Positions 49,101-53,897 of a stretch of 64,000 bases of DNA are shown here, one piece after another. The notes under the pieces were generated by a model. The model was not told where the DNA came from, searched no databases, and saw only the letters and a list, made by a program, of their open reading frames with translations. The stretch spans positions 401,001 through 465,000 of the forward strand of contig JAWZYV010019925.1 of assembly GCA_038373885.1 (NCBI GenBank), written 5' to 3'. Position numbers and translations under genes: made by a program. Origin of the DNA: Cheiracanthium punctorium (taxonomy: Eukaryota > Arthropoda > Arachnida > Araneae > Cheiracanthiidae). Numbering within the stretch: the first letter of the stretch is position 1; each line of letters starts with the position of its first letter.

Positions 49101-52100
49101 TTTGTTATGTAATGAAAATTTCATATATGTGTGCTTGTAAAATGCATTGTTTTTTAGTTCTATGTATATATAGATAAATTAAATGACAGTGTTATGTTAA
49201 CCTTTAAAAATCAACCTTTAATTAAATTTAAAAAAGAAAAAAAGGTGGTGGTGGGGAGGGGGTCAATAATGCTATTGTGCAAAACAAGCTTATAAAATTT
49301 TCTAATTACTTATTTCCCTGTCTTTCCCATAGGAAAACATTGACAATCCAGATGCATATCCACCTACATTAAGAGAAATACTACAGATGGCAGTTGAGAT
49401 AGCTGATGGCATGTCATATTTAGCTGCAAAGAAGTTTGTTCATCGAGATCTTGCTGCTCGTAATTGCATGGTTTCTGATGATCTGACAGTTAAAATTGGA
49501 GACTTTGGCATGACTAGAGACATATATGAAACAGATTATTATCGGAAGGGTGGAAAAGGATTGTTGCCAGTTCGTTGGATGGCTCCAGAATGTCTTGCGG
49601 ATGGAATTTTTAGTTCACAGTCTGATGTTTGGTACTTTTATTTATTTATTTTTTATGTGTGTGTCATATGTTGTCCTTTAATATCGTACAAATATTAATC
49701 TTTGTTATACATATTTCATTGTGTTAGGCTTATTCTTGACTTTCCCCCCTTAGGTCTTACGGTGTTGTTTTGTGGGAGATGGCAACTCTAGCATCACAGC
49801 CATATCAAGGTCTTTCGAATGAACAAGTTCTTCAGTATGTTATATCCGGTGGTAAAATGTCAAAACCAGAAAACTGCCCTGAAAAATTGTAAGCGCTCAT
49901 TTTCTTTTATAAATTTTTATTAATATTAAAGCAAGTACAATTCAATCTCTGTTTAATGACTTTCATGGAACCAAGAAAAATTGTCCTTCAACAGAATTTA
50001 AGATCTGCATGATTTATGTTCTGATATCTCCATGAGCATAGGCAGACATTGCTGAAGGAACTTTGCTCCCTCTTTTTAGAGACAACTCATCTCAACTATA
50101 GACAAATCTGAAAATGGACTTCAGATTTTTTTCTTTTCTTTCGGAAGTACAGAATTCCCCCAATGTTAACAATCTATTGATTACTATATAGCAGGGAACA
50201 GCATGGTATAAATATTTTTACTAGAAGTAAAATTGAATGCTTTGAGTTGTTATTGGTCATAACGTCCTCTGGCAACTACAAAGTGGTGTTAGATCCTCAG
50301 TATAGGACAGCAAAGGATGAAAGGGAGTGACTTCTATTTTAATGAGACCCAGTAAAACAAAGACTCACTTATTTTGGAGTCTCGTAATTTTGATCCAAAT
50401 TCAGATGAGAAACTAGCACTTGGATCAGCACCCTCATAGGTATTGTTTAAACATGGAGGACATTGGAGCCACAAACAGATTTTATGTACACCCTCATTAG
50501 CTGACACGGTTATACAGCTGTCCAGCCAAGGGAGGTTTTCACCCTCCCAAGTGCTGACTACAATTGGTACCATTTCACTTTCCATGTTCTTCTGGGAACA
50601 AAATTTAGCAACTAAGCCACTGCTGGATACTTTGAATTGTTTGATAATTAGGTGTGCAATTTGGATATTCTGACTGATTATATATATATTTAAATTATGT
50701 TAAACATGATCACATTGACCATCTCCCTTTATGCAGCCCAATACAAATTAGCCTTTGAAATAGTTGTCATGGGGTAAAACATTAAAAAATTATGCTGGCC
50801 AAAACAGCACAAGCCAGCCAAATATTTAAAGTTCCTTGTCTCTCCAGTAGAGCAAAGAGGGCAATCAGGAGTTGCCTTCACACCAGTTCGGATTGTCCCC
50901 TGTAAATAGTCATTTCCATTCAGTATTCTGAAGTTGGCTGCAGAAATTTATCTGGCTAGTTGCATAAGGACTGAGTTGCAGAATAGGCACTCTCGGGCGT
51001 TATTCTTGGCATGAATCTCCAAAACTCTGTGTATATGTCTCCCAGTTGAATTCATAATAGCAGAAAAACTCTGGCTAAAACGCTGAGGCTACAGCCAAGT
51101 CAGGCTAAAGAGTCCACTTTCTCATTTCCAAAAATATCAAAAATGACTGGGAATTCTATTGGAAGGAAATTTCTTAGCCAATAAAGTCGAGTTCATACTT
51201 TTTTTTTTTTTTTTTCTGTGACCGATAACGACATTCTATCCAAAGTGAAATGAAAGAATGATGATGACAAAAAAGCTTTTTTACCCCATGATGAAGAAAA
51301 TTAACTGTGCATTTCAAAATTTTTACAGTGTCTCTTTGCAAGCTGCTCTATAAACTGAAATGAACAACAAACCTGTATCAGTTGTGAAACTTGCAAAAAA
51401 TATCTTACAAATCAAAAATTTTGCTATGCAGTTTCACGATTAAGAATTTTTTCTGCAAGTTTATTTCACTTATTTTAGTCTGTAGTGTGGAATCAATAAA
51501 AGAGTCATCCTGAATGTTTTCAAATCCCTGGTGCAGTTAATTTAATTTGTGTACCAACAGTGTTTCGTATAACCCTTAAATGCGAACACCTTTAATCTCT
51601 GAAGTGAAAGCAGTTGAAAAAAATTTAGTATACTTGTCTTTTTTTTTTTTTTTTTTTTTTTTTAATCCTGTGAACTCTCTTTAAGTATCAATAAATAAAG
51701 TGATAAACTTCACTAAAATGTATTCAATTAAAAATAGTATTGTGATGTAAAAATAAAAGTAAGTACATACTGCCTGAAGCATTTCTGGTCTGATTTTGAT
51801 TAATTTTTTAAGTTATAAATGACTTAGAAAAACAAGTTATAATACACATTTATAACTTAGTAGTAAATTATGCATTATTGCTGTGAATGTTTTAACAGAA
51901 CTATCATCAACTTTTAAGAAATAATCAATGTTTTAAAAAGTTTGAAGATTGTGAATCTTTAGTTACCGTGAGCTTTTGTGCAGTTGTTTCCTTGAAATCA
52001 GAACCGCAATTTCAAGGAGTAGGTTAAAATGGTATTCTGAAGTCCATTTCTATGTTATACTTTGATTTCATATATATAACATAAATATGTTGACTTCATA

Positions 52101-53897
52101 TATATATCATAAATATGTTATGCAGAATAAAATCAAATGTTGGGTCTGCTGCATTGGTATAATTTTTTAAAAAATTGATGTAGTAAAGTAAAAATTATTT
52201 GCCCCAATTTTTATAATAACATGATTACTAAATTTTTTTATAGTTCTTTTATATAAACAAAAGTATAAAAAGTTTTTATGCACTCTTAATCTGTAAAAAC
52301 AATCTTAAAAATTGAACAGAAAAATCTGTTTACTCTTCTACAAGAGTTTAATAAATTTACAGTTAAAAAAAATTAATTTAATTTAAATGGAATTGAGGAT
52401 AAAAGTTTATCATTTAATACAACTTTTTATTAAATTGTTATTTGTTACTGAAATACAGTCGACTCCCTCTAATCTGCAAAAGTTTTGCTCAAAGGTTGTG
52501 CGGATTATAGGATTTTGCAGATGCAGATCTAGTGCGAGTTGATTAATTGAATCATGCAATGAGATTAAAAAGAAAAGATGATATCTAGTAAATTTTTAAG
52601 ATCAAGTATTCTTTCAGTAGTAACACTTATCAATAGGTAAATAATTTAAGTATACTCATAGCAATAAAATATATATATTTATTTTCATATTTCAAGTGCA
52701 GAAATGAAAATTCATAATTGATTACTCGTAATTTTTTAAACTGATATAATAATGGTTTGTTTTAAATTTTTACATGCGTTTTCCGAAACTTTAGCTCGCA
52801 AATAGTTTTGTAAAACTTATTTCTGAACAAGAAAATGTATTTTATTTTGAAAGAAAACTAATGGAATTCTCTACAATTTTAAACCTTTTGTCGAGATTTT
52901 TTTTTTTTTTTTCTTGATCGATTCTGAATCAGAATCCCTATCACGATTAAGTGCATTAAAAGCATGCAAAAGGAAAATAAACATATGCAAAGATGAGTTG
53001 AGCTAATCCTAAAAAACTATGAATTGCGAGAATTGCCAGGTAATAGAGCATTTCGAAGTGCCTAGCAATCGGGCTACTTTCCTCCTGCATAACAAGCTAA
53101 TTACTCTTGTAATGTATTTCAGTGGGAGAAACCCGATTATTAATGTCCAATTATGGTATTAAATTTGACATTATATATATATAGTTATGCTCTTTTAGCA
53201 TTGTTATTTATTATTTTTGTGTGTTTCTGCATGTATTTAAAAAAAAAAATATTATTATTTGAATACTACGTAAGAATCACCGAACACATTGAAATTGTAT
53301 GTTTTCAAAATTGATTCGTTTGTTTATATTAAAAAATCAATTGTGGATTATAGGTCTGCGGATTAAAGGGAGTTGACTGCATTTATTTGTCATGCAAAAC
53401 TTATTTAATGAGCGTTTTTGTTTATTTTTTTACCTAGGTATGCCATAATGGATTTGTGCTGGGACAAAAACCCGAAAGCGCGACCCACTTTCATAGAACT
53501 GATTGACATGCTGCTTCCAGACATCAACGAAGCTAAATTTCGTGAAGTGTCCTTTTATTTCACTCAACGACAAGAAACTTGCACCAAAGAAAACGAACTG
53601 TGTGAGGCTGCCACTGCATCCACACCCATGCACACACAGTGGATGGAGGGCCAGAACTCTCGTGACGAGTCTGACAATGAGTCGGAGGTGACTTTCTTTC
53701 CCCCTACTCGCAATTGCTACACGAGAGGCAACTACCATGATCAAGGGGCAAAAGCTGTCCATTCCAATGACAACAGCAAAGGCATGTCAGTGACCTCGTC
53801 CGATGACAGTAAGGGGAGTAAGATAAGTAGTGCTTCGAACGGAAGCATAGCCAATGGACATGTGACTTTTGCCCCTGGACGAACTACTGTGTGTTGA
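7794..53897 (+). CDS. InR: Insulin-like receptor tyrosine kinase, 23 exons, 5' partial (signal-peptide exon not found)
   Basis: Cell-surface receptor for insulin-like peptides. Ligand binding outside the cell activates the cytoplasmic tyrosine kinase, which feeds the IRS/PI3K/Akt and Ras/MAPK pathways. Joining the 23 exons listed below gives 1398 residues and a stop with no frame break. Approximate domain order, counted from the first full codon: L1 1-150, furin-like cysteine-rich 150-302, L2 302-450, FnIII-1 455-580, FnIII-2 with insert domain 580-830, FnIII-3 835-935, one membrane helix 942-963, NPEY juxtamembrane motif near 982, kinase about 1000-1285, tail to 1398. Diagnostic motifs are [27 protein letters not shown] and an activation loop with [12 protein letters not shown], the three-tyrosine loop typical of insulin receptors. 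The length fits the family. The only missing part is the N-terminal signal sequence. No RxxR cleavage site is visible between alpha-CT and FnIII-2 (see findings). The intracellular tail is short and lacks YxxM motifs, which implies dependence on an IRS adaptor (inference). Confidence 0.97.
8547..9150 (-). mobile_element. Internally deleted Tigger/pogo derivative (MITE)
   Basis: Begins CAGTGAATTATCTCTTATG and ends with its approximate inverse, GTAAGTGAGAGTCCACTG, with TA on both sides. Both ends can be aligned to the Tigger element at 26120-28508 in reverse orientation. The 8547 side matches the Tigger right end (the gcgccggcccaagggacc motif and beyond, over roughly 100 bases). The 9150 side matches the Tigger left end (ataatgagcc and ggaccact motifs). 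The transposase gene is gone. It is a deletion derivative that could have been moved in trans by the full element. Confidence 0.85.
9184..9258. repeat. Direct repeat, copy 1 (partner 10083-10153)
   Basis: TGTAACATTTGTATACTTTT followed by ATACTGTGGATACT and a shared end (cagggttcagtttt). The second copy, about 900 bases downstream, has the same order with several substitutions. Family unknown. It may be two ends of an old element or a local duplication. Confidence 0.7.
9362..9400. repeat. T-run followed by (GT)n
   Basis: About 21 Ts joined to about 9 GT units. An A-run of similar size sits at 9657-9674. Confidence 0.9.
10083..10153. repeat. Direct repeat, copy 2 (partner 9184-9258)
   Basis: Diverged copy of the 9184 repeat, sharing tgtaacatttgtat, ttttatactgtggatact and cagggctcagtttt. 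A T-run plus (GT)n tract and an A-run lie between the two copies. Confidence 0.7.
10292..10464 (+). CDS. InR: InR exon: furin-like cysteine-rich region, part 2
   Basis: Translates in phase as [20 protein letters not shown]... and ends [11 protein letters not shown] before gtaata. It has 12 cysteines in 58 residues with the spacing of the receptor cysteine-rich repeat; ECLGGCSG is a hallmark of this domain. An NLT sequon could carry N-glycan. Confidence 0.95.
10940..11330 (-). pseudogene. Mariner-family transposase remnant lacking its catalytic core
   Basis: The complement reads, with stops, [20 protein letters not shown] then [18 protein letters not shown], the N-terminal helix-turn-helix of mariner transposases. 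It then passes almost directly to VKAKMADLV and [19 protein letters not shown], the C-terminal end. The DDE middle is missing and at least four stops interrupt the frame, so this is a dead internally deleted copy in an InR intron. Family assignment is by motif recognition; no terminal repeats were delimited. Confidence 0.6.
11556..11748 (+). CDS. InR: InR exon: end of cysteine-rich region
   Basis: Reads [15 protein letters not shown], then ...[14 protein letters not shown] and [10 protein letters not shown], with regular cysteine spacing. The acceptor is tatag and the donor gtaagt. The CEGLCPK block is the conserved junction into L2. There is an NDS sequon. Confidence 0.94.
11749..12844 (+). 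other. InR intron, nothing distinct
   Basis: AT-rich intron between the last cysteine-rich exon and the first L2 exon. It has a short CA stretch near 12150 and a locally repeated gtagtaatctgta motif near 12620-12680. No transposon ends or coding signal recognised. Confidence 0.6.
12845..12943 (+). CDS. InR: InR exon: start of L2 domain
   Basis: Short exon bounded by tttcag and gtaatt. It reads [15 protein letters not shown], then [17 protein letters not shown], the first strand set of the L2 receptor domain. The NGS sequon matches a position often glycosylated in the family (inference). Phase is continuous on both sides. Confidence 0.94.
13026..13830 (-). mobile_element. Inverted-repeat element with mariner/Tc-like transposase tail
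   Basis: Inverted repeats of roughly 170 bp: the left end (ggtgattataattaaac and onward through agaaccactgatcagaatga) pairs with 13640-13825 with few mismatches. Between them the complement encodes [20 protein letters not shown] and [16 protein letters not shown], which resembles the C-terminus of an arthropod DDE transposase of the mariner/IS630 group. The rest of the transposase is absent, so this is a deleted non-autonomous copy. The TATACA at both edges may include a TA duplication. Confidence 0.7.
14070..14100. repeat. (CT)n plus C-run
   Basis: tctctctctctctctc followed by nine or so Cs. Simple sequence only. Confidence 0.9.
14695..14842 (+). CDS. InR: InR exon: L2 domain, middle
   Basis: Reads [20 protein letters not shown], then [20 protein letters not shown] and IRGEQLDKK. 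The EIRGYLKI and IRGE motifs mark successive turns of the L2 beta-helix. It ends after two bases of a Glu codon that is completed by the next exon. Confidence 0.95.
14843..15381 (+). other. InR intron, nothing distinct
   Basis: AT-rich spacer between two L2 exons. No repeat family, hairpin or conserved motif recognised. Confidence 0.6.
15382..15596 (+). CDS. InR: InR exon: end of L2 and entry to FnIII-1
   Basis: Reads [18 protein letters not shown], a very conserved insulin-receptor block, then [17 protein letters not shown]. It ends before gtaagt, one base into a Cys codon. Two ATG-rich alternative frames here are shadows. Confidence 0.96.
16038..16067. repeat. Perfect short hairpin (13-bp stem, 4-base loop)
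   Basis: gaagtcaattaga, loop gttt, then the exact inverse. The flanks also pair imperfectly (aggtcctt with aaggatct), extending it to about 16022-16082. Confidence 0.85.
17298..17436 (+). CDS. InR: InR exon: FnIII-1, first part
   Basis: Acceptor gaatag, donor gtatgt. Reads [20 protein letters not shown] and then [15 protein letters not shown]. The [11 protein letters not shown] strand is typical of the first fibronectin III domain of insulin/IGF receptors. Confidence 0.94.
18480..18870. repeat. Interspersed repeat copy 1, with an unoccupied MITE site
   Basis: The segment with gtggtgcaagtcagaatat, then ggataaaatgctcaa and gacatataaaaa aligns to 61270-62290, which has a MITE inserted at the TA. 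Parts of the family are themselves palindromic: agttagtaaaatgtg occurs here inverted relative to the second copy. Family unnamed. Confidence 0.65.
18602..18642. repeat. Perfect short hairpin (19-bp stem, 3-base loop)
   Basis: agattgttttatacattca, loop gtg, then the exact inverse complement. It lies inside the repeat copy at 18480-18870. Confidence 0.9.
19196..19249 (+). CDS. InR: InR micro-exon: FnIII-1
   Basis: A 54-base exon between tgcag and gtaagt reading [17 protein letters not shown]. The FDGRDACG motif is conserved in insulin receptors. The family's alpha-alpha interchain disulfide cysteine lies in this stretch (established for vertebrate receptors, inferred here). The exon is too short to show in simple ORF searches. 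Confidence 0.94.
19328..19497 (+). CDS. InR: InR exon: end of FnIII-1
   Basis: Reads [19 protein letters not shown] and then [17 protein letters not shown], the conserved LKPxTxYAxxxxT strand of FnIII-1. Acceptor ttcag, donor gtaagt. The intron before it is only 78 bases. Confidence 0.95.
19943..21234 (-). mobile_element. Non-autonomous Helitron-like element, copy 1
   Basis: Read on the minus strand it starts TCTATATAAATAAAATTAG and ends with a short GC hairpin (acccgtc...gacgggt) then acttcagCTAG. It is inserted between A and T. These are Helitron hallmarks: 5' TC, 3' hairpin, CTRR end, A/T target and no target duplication. No Rep/helicase is encoded. The interior consists of about eight diverged tandem units of about 150-156 bp, each with catcacgtaataacgact and gataggtggtcactcaactt-like text. 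Two more copies lie at 37848 and 44931. Confidence 0.82.
22081..22134. repeat. C-run followed by A-run
   Basis: About 20 Cs with one A, then about 30 As. A low-complexity junction of the sort seen at repeat tails. Confidence 0.9.
22343..22513 (+). CDS. InR: InR exon: FnIII-2, first part
   Basis: Reads [20 protein letters not shown], then [19 protein letters not shown]. The W-x-P-P/K-x-PNG-x-xTHY signature is the start of FnIII-2. Donor gtaagt. Confidence 0.95.
22514..23356 (+). other. InR intron, nothing distinct
   Basis: AT-rich intron before the insert-domain exon. The 96-codon open frame at 22717 has no recognisable domain and is treated as chance. Confidence 0.6.
23357..23570 (+). CDS. 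InR: InR exon: insert domain with interchain cysteines and alpha-CT segment
   Basis: Contains [11 protein letters not shown], matching the cysteine cluster that links the two alpha chains in family members, and near its end [13 protein letters not shown], the alpha-CT helix that completes the primary hormone site together with L1. An acidic run (EDDDD) separates them. Acceptor is ttttag and donor gtatgc. The exon ends two bases into a codon, and the next exon continues it as Asn. Confidence 0.95.
24300..25144. repeat. Long inverted repeat (arms of about 180 bp) in the InR insert-domain intron
   Basis: The left arm, 24300-24478 (tgtctggggattcaaaaaat ... gctagtggtct), is matched in inverse orientation by 24966-25144 at roughly 90 percent or better by eye. 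A loop of about 490 bp lies between. The family is not identified. The right arm interrupts a decayed copy of the next InR exon (see 24786-25180). Confidence 0.85.
24786..25180 (+). pseudogene. Decayed duplicate of the InR insert-domain exon (25340-25631)
   Basis: Three separate pieces match the downstream exon in the same order and strand. Here [14 protein letters not shown] corresponds to the exon's KSTPSP...[10 protein letters not shown] (24786-24828). LSSSPADVD corresponds to LSSSPPDVD (24942-24967). [11 protein letters not shown] corresponds to [12 protein letters not shown] (25147-25180). Stops follow pieces one and two, and the 180-bp right arm of the inverted repeat sits between pieces two and three. 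It is clearly not functional as it stands. It could be an old tandem exon duplication or a lost alternative exon. Confidence 0.7.
25258..25280. repeat. (TA)n microsatellite
   Basis: About 11 TA units, 60 bases upstream of the insert-domain exon. Confidence 0.85.
25340..25631 (+). CDS. InR: InR exon: insert domain, second half, and beta-chain FnIII-2 strands
   Basis: Starts [16 protein letters not shown], continues through a Ser/Thr/Pro/Asp-rich stretch ([15 protein letters not shown]), and returns to fold with [17 protein letters not shown]. The low-complexity middle should be a disordered loop. In vertebrate receptors a tetrabasic proprotein-convertase site lies in this interval. Here the only arginines are in HRNV and FTRTP, so no RxxR or RxK/RR is present. 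NIT, NVS and NET sequons are visible. Confidence 0.94.
26120..28508 (+). mobile_element. Tigger/pogo-family DNA transposon, nearly complete
   Basis: Perfect 18-bp terminal inverted repeats (CAGTGAACTCTCACTTAT and its complement) are flanked by TA on both sides (26118-26119 and 28509-28510). The interior encodes a CENP-B/jerky-type transposase with a single frameshift. TA target duplication, CAGTG ends and a CENP-B/DDE transposase together define the Tigger/pogo branch of Tc1/mariner. Perfect ends and the near-intact reading frame imply recent arrival in the InR intron. Confidence 0.93.
26753..28280 (+). pseudogene. Tigger/jerky-like transposase with one frameshift near 27450
   Basis: Start chosen at [12 protein letters not shown], the first Met before the psq/CENP-B helix-turn-helix ([19 protein letters not shown]). 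It is followed by the second DNA-binding domain ([15 protein letters not shown]) and a DDE domain with [22 protein letters not shown] and [13 protein letters not shown] as the three acidic positions. The acidic tail ends [10 protein letters not shown]. The first frame runs to a stop at 27469. Coding resumes one frame over as [16 protein letters not shown], so a single-base shift in the A-rich stretch near 27440-27455 separates them. Otherwise there are no stops in about 510 codons. As it stands, no full-length protein would be made. Confidence 0.92.
28511..30434 (+). other. InR intron right of the Tigger element
   Basis: Mostly unremarkable AT-rich DNA with one perfect hairpin (29388-29419). 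A short GC-richer patch near 29870-30010 ends in agggcaataaaaacaacaac and could be the tail of a SINE or LINE, but I cannot define its ends. Confidence 0.45.
29388..29419. repeat. Perfect short hairpin (13-bp stem, 6-base loop)
   Basis: aatagacttgcac, loop caacaa, then the exact inverse complement. Confidence 0.85.
30435..30519 (+). CDS. InR: InR exon: end of FnIII-2
   Basis: Reads [18 protein letters not shown], then [11 protein letters not shown]. This is the conserved ValxAC...C strand closing FnIII-2. It follows a 4.8-kb intron carrying the Tigger element. Donor gtatgt. Confidence 0.94.
30838..30980 (+). CDS. InR: InR exon: FnIII-3, first part
   Basis: Reads [20 protein letters not shown], then [20 protein letters not shown]. 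The W-x-EPKxxNGLIxxY motif identifies FnIII-3 of the beta chain. Donor gtaagt. Confidence 0.95.
30981..32601 (+). other. InR intron, weak repeat traces
   Basis: AT-rich intron between the FnIII-3 exons. The segment near 31738-31970 has imperfect inverted ends (cagtggcaaatgcagaaat and atcagatttctac) that hint at a small decayed MITE. No coding signal. Confidence 0.4.
32602..32770 (+). CDS. InR: InR exon: FnIII-3, second part
   Basis: Reads [20 protein letters not shown], then [19 protein letters not shown] and [13 protein letters not shown]. The LxPGNYSxRxxATSLAGxGxWT block is highly characteristic of the membrane-proximal FnIII domain in this family. NYS and NWT sequons are present. Confidence 0.96.
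32968..34409. repeat. Foldback element of about 1.44 kb, almost a complete palindrome
   Basis: Starts GGGTGATTCCATGAAACTAG and ends with CTAGTTCCATGGAATCACCC. Much of the left half pairs with the right half. For example gaatgaagggaaatatgaag near 33626 recurs inverted near 33870, and the block with ggtgtaggaagttcatct near 33180 recurs inverted near 34230. Transcribed as part of the InR intron, it would fold into a long imperfect duplex. The family is not recognised. Confidence 0.8.
33347..35785. repeat. Dispersed 15-mer TGTAACATCAGTCAC, six + strand sites
   Basis: Exact or near-exact copies at 33347, 33513, 35381, 35404, 35593 and 35771 (the last ends CG instead of AC). Diverged inverse forms lie near 34069 and 33985. 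The last site adjoins gccatggaatgaccc at 35784-35798, similar to the foldback terminus, so a second partial copy of the same family probably covers about 35340-35798. Repeated subterminal motifs like this can be transposase-binding sites (inference). Confidence 0.7.
34527..35332. mobile_element. Non-autonomous DNA transposon with CAGGGTGTCTACCAT ends
   Basis: The left terminus CAGGGTGTCTACCAT matches the right terminus ATGGTAGACACCCTG exactly, and atttg abuts both ends outside. The left subterminal part repeats ggtcacgaaagtcaag and ggtcaagaaa. There is no transposase; open frames in it are short and featureless. The ends resemble hAT-type ends, but only 5 bases of the flanks match, so the superfamily is open. 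Confidence 0.75.
36048..36147 (+). CDS. InR: InR exon: transmembrane helix
   Basis: Reads [20 protein letters not shown] and then [14 protein letters not shown]. This is a hydrophobic helix of about 22 residues ended by a basic stop-transfer sequence, so the preceding part is extracellular and the rest cytoplasmic. Acceptor tttcag, donor gtaatt. Confidence 0.95.
37633..37789. mobile_element. Small hAT-like MITE (157 bp)
   Basis: CAGGGCCGTACCC at the left and GGGTACGGCCTTG at the right, with octamers catacggt and tatacggt outside (7 of 8 matching). It contains a G-run and a C-run near its ends. Confidence 0.75.
37848..38976 (+). mobile_element. Non-autonomous Helitron-like element, copy 2
   Basis: Same 5' end (TCTATATAAATAAAATTAG after an A) and the same internal units of about 155 bp as copies 1 and 3. 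The 3' end reads cccgtcaacgacggttacttcagCTAT, so the terminal G and one hairpin base have changed. It is about 170-300 bp shorter than the other copies. Confidence 0.8.
39150..39310. repeat. Diverged direct repeat (partner about 40440-40625)
   Basis: Shares caaggc..cc, cttagcc..aac/act, aaa..taaaat..c.tcagat and a following tattgtgttg with the second copy, roughly 1.3 kb away inside the hAT-type element. It may be an internal duplication of that element. Confidence 0.45.
39503..39685. mobile_element. Small hAT-like MITE with perfect 8-bp target duplication
   Basis: Begins CAGGGGCGAAGCATAG and ends TGGCTATGCCGCTG. The octamer gtcgtggg lies immediately outside both ends (39495-39502 and 39686-39693). 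Inside are long C-runs and a CA/TA stretch. No coding capacity. Confidence 0.8.
40736..41397. mobile_element. Tigger/pogo-like MITE
   Basis: Left end CAGTTGAACGCCAGAAATCC pairs with the right end (aaatctgc, then ttctggctctctACTG inverted), with TA outside both ends. The motif aaaatccgc/aaaatccac recurs near the ends. It holds the perfect hairpin at 41013-41053. A 76-codon open frame at 40713 runs across the left end and is not a gene I can name. Confidence 0.7.
41013..41053. repeat. Perfect short hairpin (18-bp stem, 5-base loop)
   Basis: aaatatgcagtttaaaca, loop gttat, then the exact inverse complement, inside the MITE at 40736-41397. Confidence 0.9.
42338..42399 (+). CDS. InR: InR exon: juxtamembrane NPEY motif
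   Basis: A 62-base exon between catctag and gtaagt. It reads [24 protein letters not shown], once phosphorylated, is the docking site for PTB domains of IRS and Shc proteins (established for the family). It lies after a 6.2-kb intron made almost wholly of one nested transposon. Confidence 0.95.
42400..43949 (+). other. InR intron, nothing distinct
   Basis: AT-rich intron between the juxtamembrane exon and the kinase ATP-loop exon. It has a T-run at about 42583-42603. No repeat ends recognised. Confidence 0.55.
43950..44086 (+). CDS. InR: InR exon: kinase N-lobe, ATP loop and catalytic lysine
   Basis: Reads [19 protein letters not shown], then [13 protein letters not shown] and ends MKCAVK. 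GxGxFGxVY is the glycine-rich ATP loop, and the lysine of CAVK is the invariant beta-3 lysine. Acceptor tgtag, donor gtatgt. Confidence 0.97.
44480..44715 (+). repeat. tRNA-derived SINE
   Basis: Has an A-box-like TGTGTAGTGGTTAG (44493-44506) and a canonical B box GGTTCAATTCC (44535-44545) about 30 bases on, as in an internal RNA polymerase III promoter. A non-tRNA body of about 150 bp follows and it ends in an AATAAATAATT tail. The tRNA-like head cannot fold as a full tRNA, so I call a SINE and not a tRNA gene. Confidence 0.8.
44931..46367 (+). mobile_element. Non-autonomous Helitron-like element, copy 3 (best preserved)
   Basis: Starts TCTATATAAATAAAATTAG directly after A44930. It ends with the hairpin acccgtc-aac-gacgggt, then acttcagCTAG, directly before T46368. 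The interior repeats every 150-156 bp: gaatgatatg-type text at 45109, 45265 and near 45421, continuing to about 46180. About 1.44 kb with no open frame of interest. It lies between the kinase ATP-loop and alpha-C exons. Confidence 0.85.
46463..46527 (+). CDS. InR: InR micro-exon: kinase alpha-C helix
   Basis: A 65-base exon reading [20 protein letters not shown] and MK. The helix glutamate (FLQEASCMK) should pair with the beta-3 lysine. Acceptor caatag, donor gtaagt. Confidence 0.95.
47135..47173. repeat. Perfect short hairpin (16-bp stem, 7-base loop)
   Basis: ctgagcaataatgctg, loop aaattaa, then the exact inverse complement. Confidence 0.9.
47366..47727. repeat. Possible decayed hAT-like MITE
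   Basis: ggcagatccaggga at the left and tagatctgccagtg at the right are approximate inverses, a common arrangement in small hAT derivatives. No clear target duplication, so tentative. Confidence 0.35.
48557..48770. mobile_element. piggyBac-like MITE
   Basis: TTAACCCTTTGTGCACCATG at the left and its approximate inverse (gtggtgcactactggTTAA) at the right, each bounded by TTAA. TTAA targets and TTAACCYTTTG ends are typical of piggyBac derivatives. 214 bp, no coding. Confidence 0.6.
48931..49063 (+). CDS. InR: InR exon: kinase N-lobe to hinge
   Basis: Reads [20 protein letters not shown], then [19 protein letters not shown]. Contains the [11 protein letters not shown] strand, the gatekeeper methionine in VVMELM and the hinge GDLKxYLRSRRP motif of insulin receptors. 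Acceptor tttcag, donor gtaaga. Confidence 0.97.
49333..49631 (+). CDS. InR: InR exon: catalytic and activation loops
   Basis: Contains [11 protein letters not shown] (catalytic Asp and Asn), [10 protein letters not shown] (metal-binding Asp), the triple-tyrosine loop [18 protein letters not shown] and MAPE. All catalytic residues are intact, so an active kinase is expected. The donor, gtactt, is weaker than the other donors in the gene. Confidence 0.98.
49754..49888 (+). CDS. InR: InR exon: kinase C-lobe
   Basis: Completes the Trp codon and reads [20 protein letters not shown], then [15 protein letters not shown]. This is the [22 protein letters not shown] signature of insulin receptor kinases. 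Acceptor cttag, donor gtaagc. Confidence 0.97.
50740..51170 (-). pseudogene. Probable LINE fragment (3' end of ORF2)
   Basis: The complement contains, over shifting frames, [20 protein letters not shown] followed by [11 protein letters not shown]. This resembles the C-terminal cysteine motif after reverse transcriptase in some arthropod non-LTR elements. No reverse transcriptase core is present and the frame is broken. Tentative. Confidence 0.4.
52456..53379. mobile_element. Tigger/pogo-like MITE
   Basis: Left end CAGTCGACTCCCTCTAATCT pairs with right end ggattaaagggagttGACTG inverted. TA lies outside the left end and CA (a changed TA) outside the right. The ggattataggtctgc/ggattataggattttgc subterminal text is also inverted. 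About 924 bp with no coding, ending 58 bases before the last InR exon. Confidence 0.7.
53438..53897 (+). CDS. InR: InR terminal exon: end of kinase domain and C-tail
   Basis: Begins [20 protein letters not shown], the last kinase helices (CWxxNPxxRPTF), then [16 protein letters not shown]. The tail of roughly 110 residues is polar and rich in Ser, Asp and Asn ([33 protein letters not shown]) and ends [10 protein letters not shown] before TGA. No YxxM appears in the tail, so this receptor lacks the long IRS-like extension known in Drosophila InR. It is more GC-rich than its surroundings. Confidence 0.96.

Noticed and set aside
53430..53762. Minus-strand 110-codon gene opposite the last InR exon
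   Set aside because: Shadow of the conserved InR coding exon.
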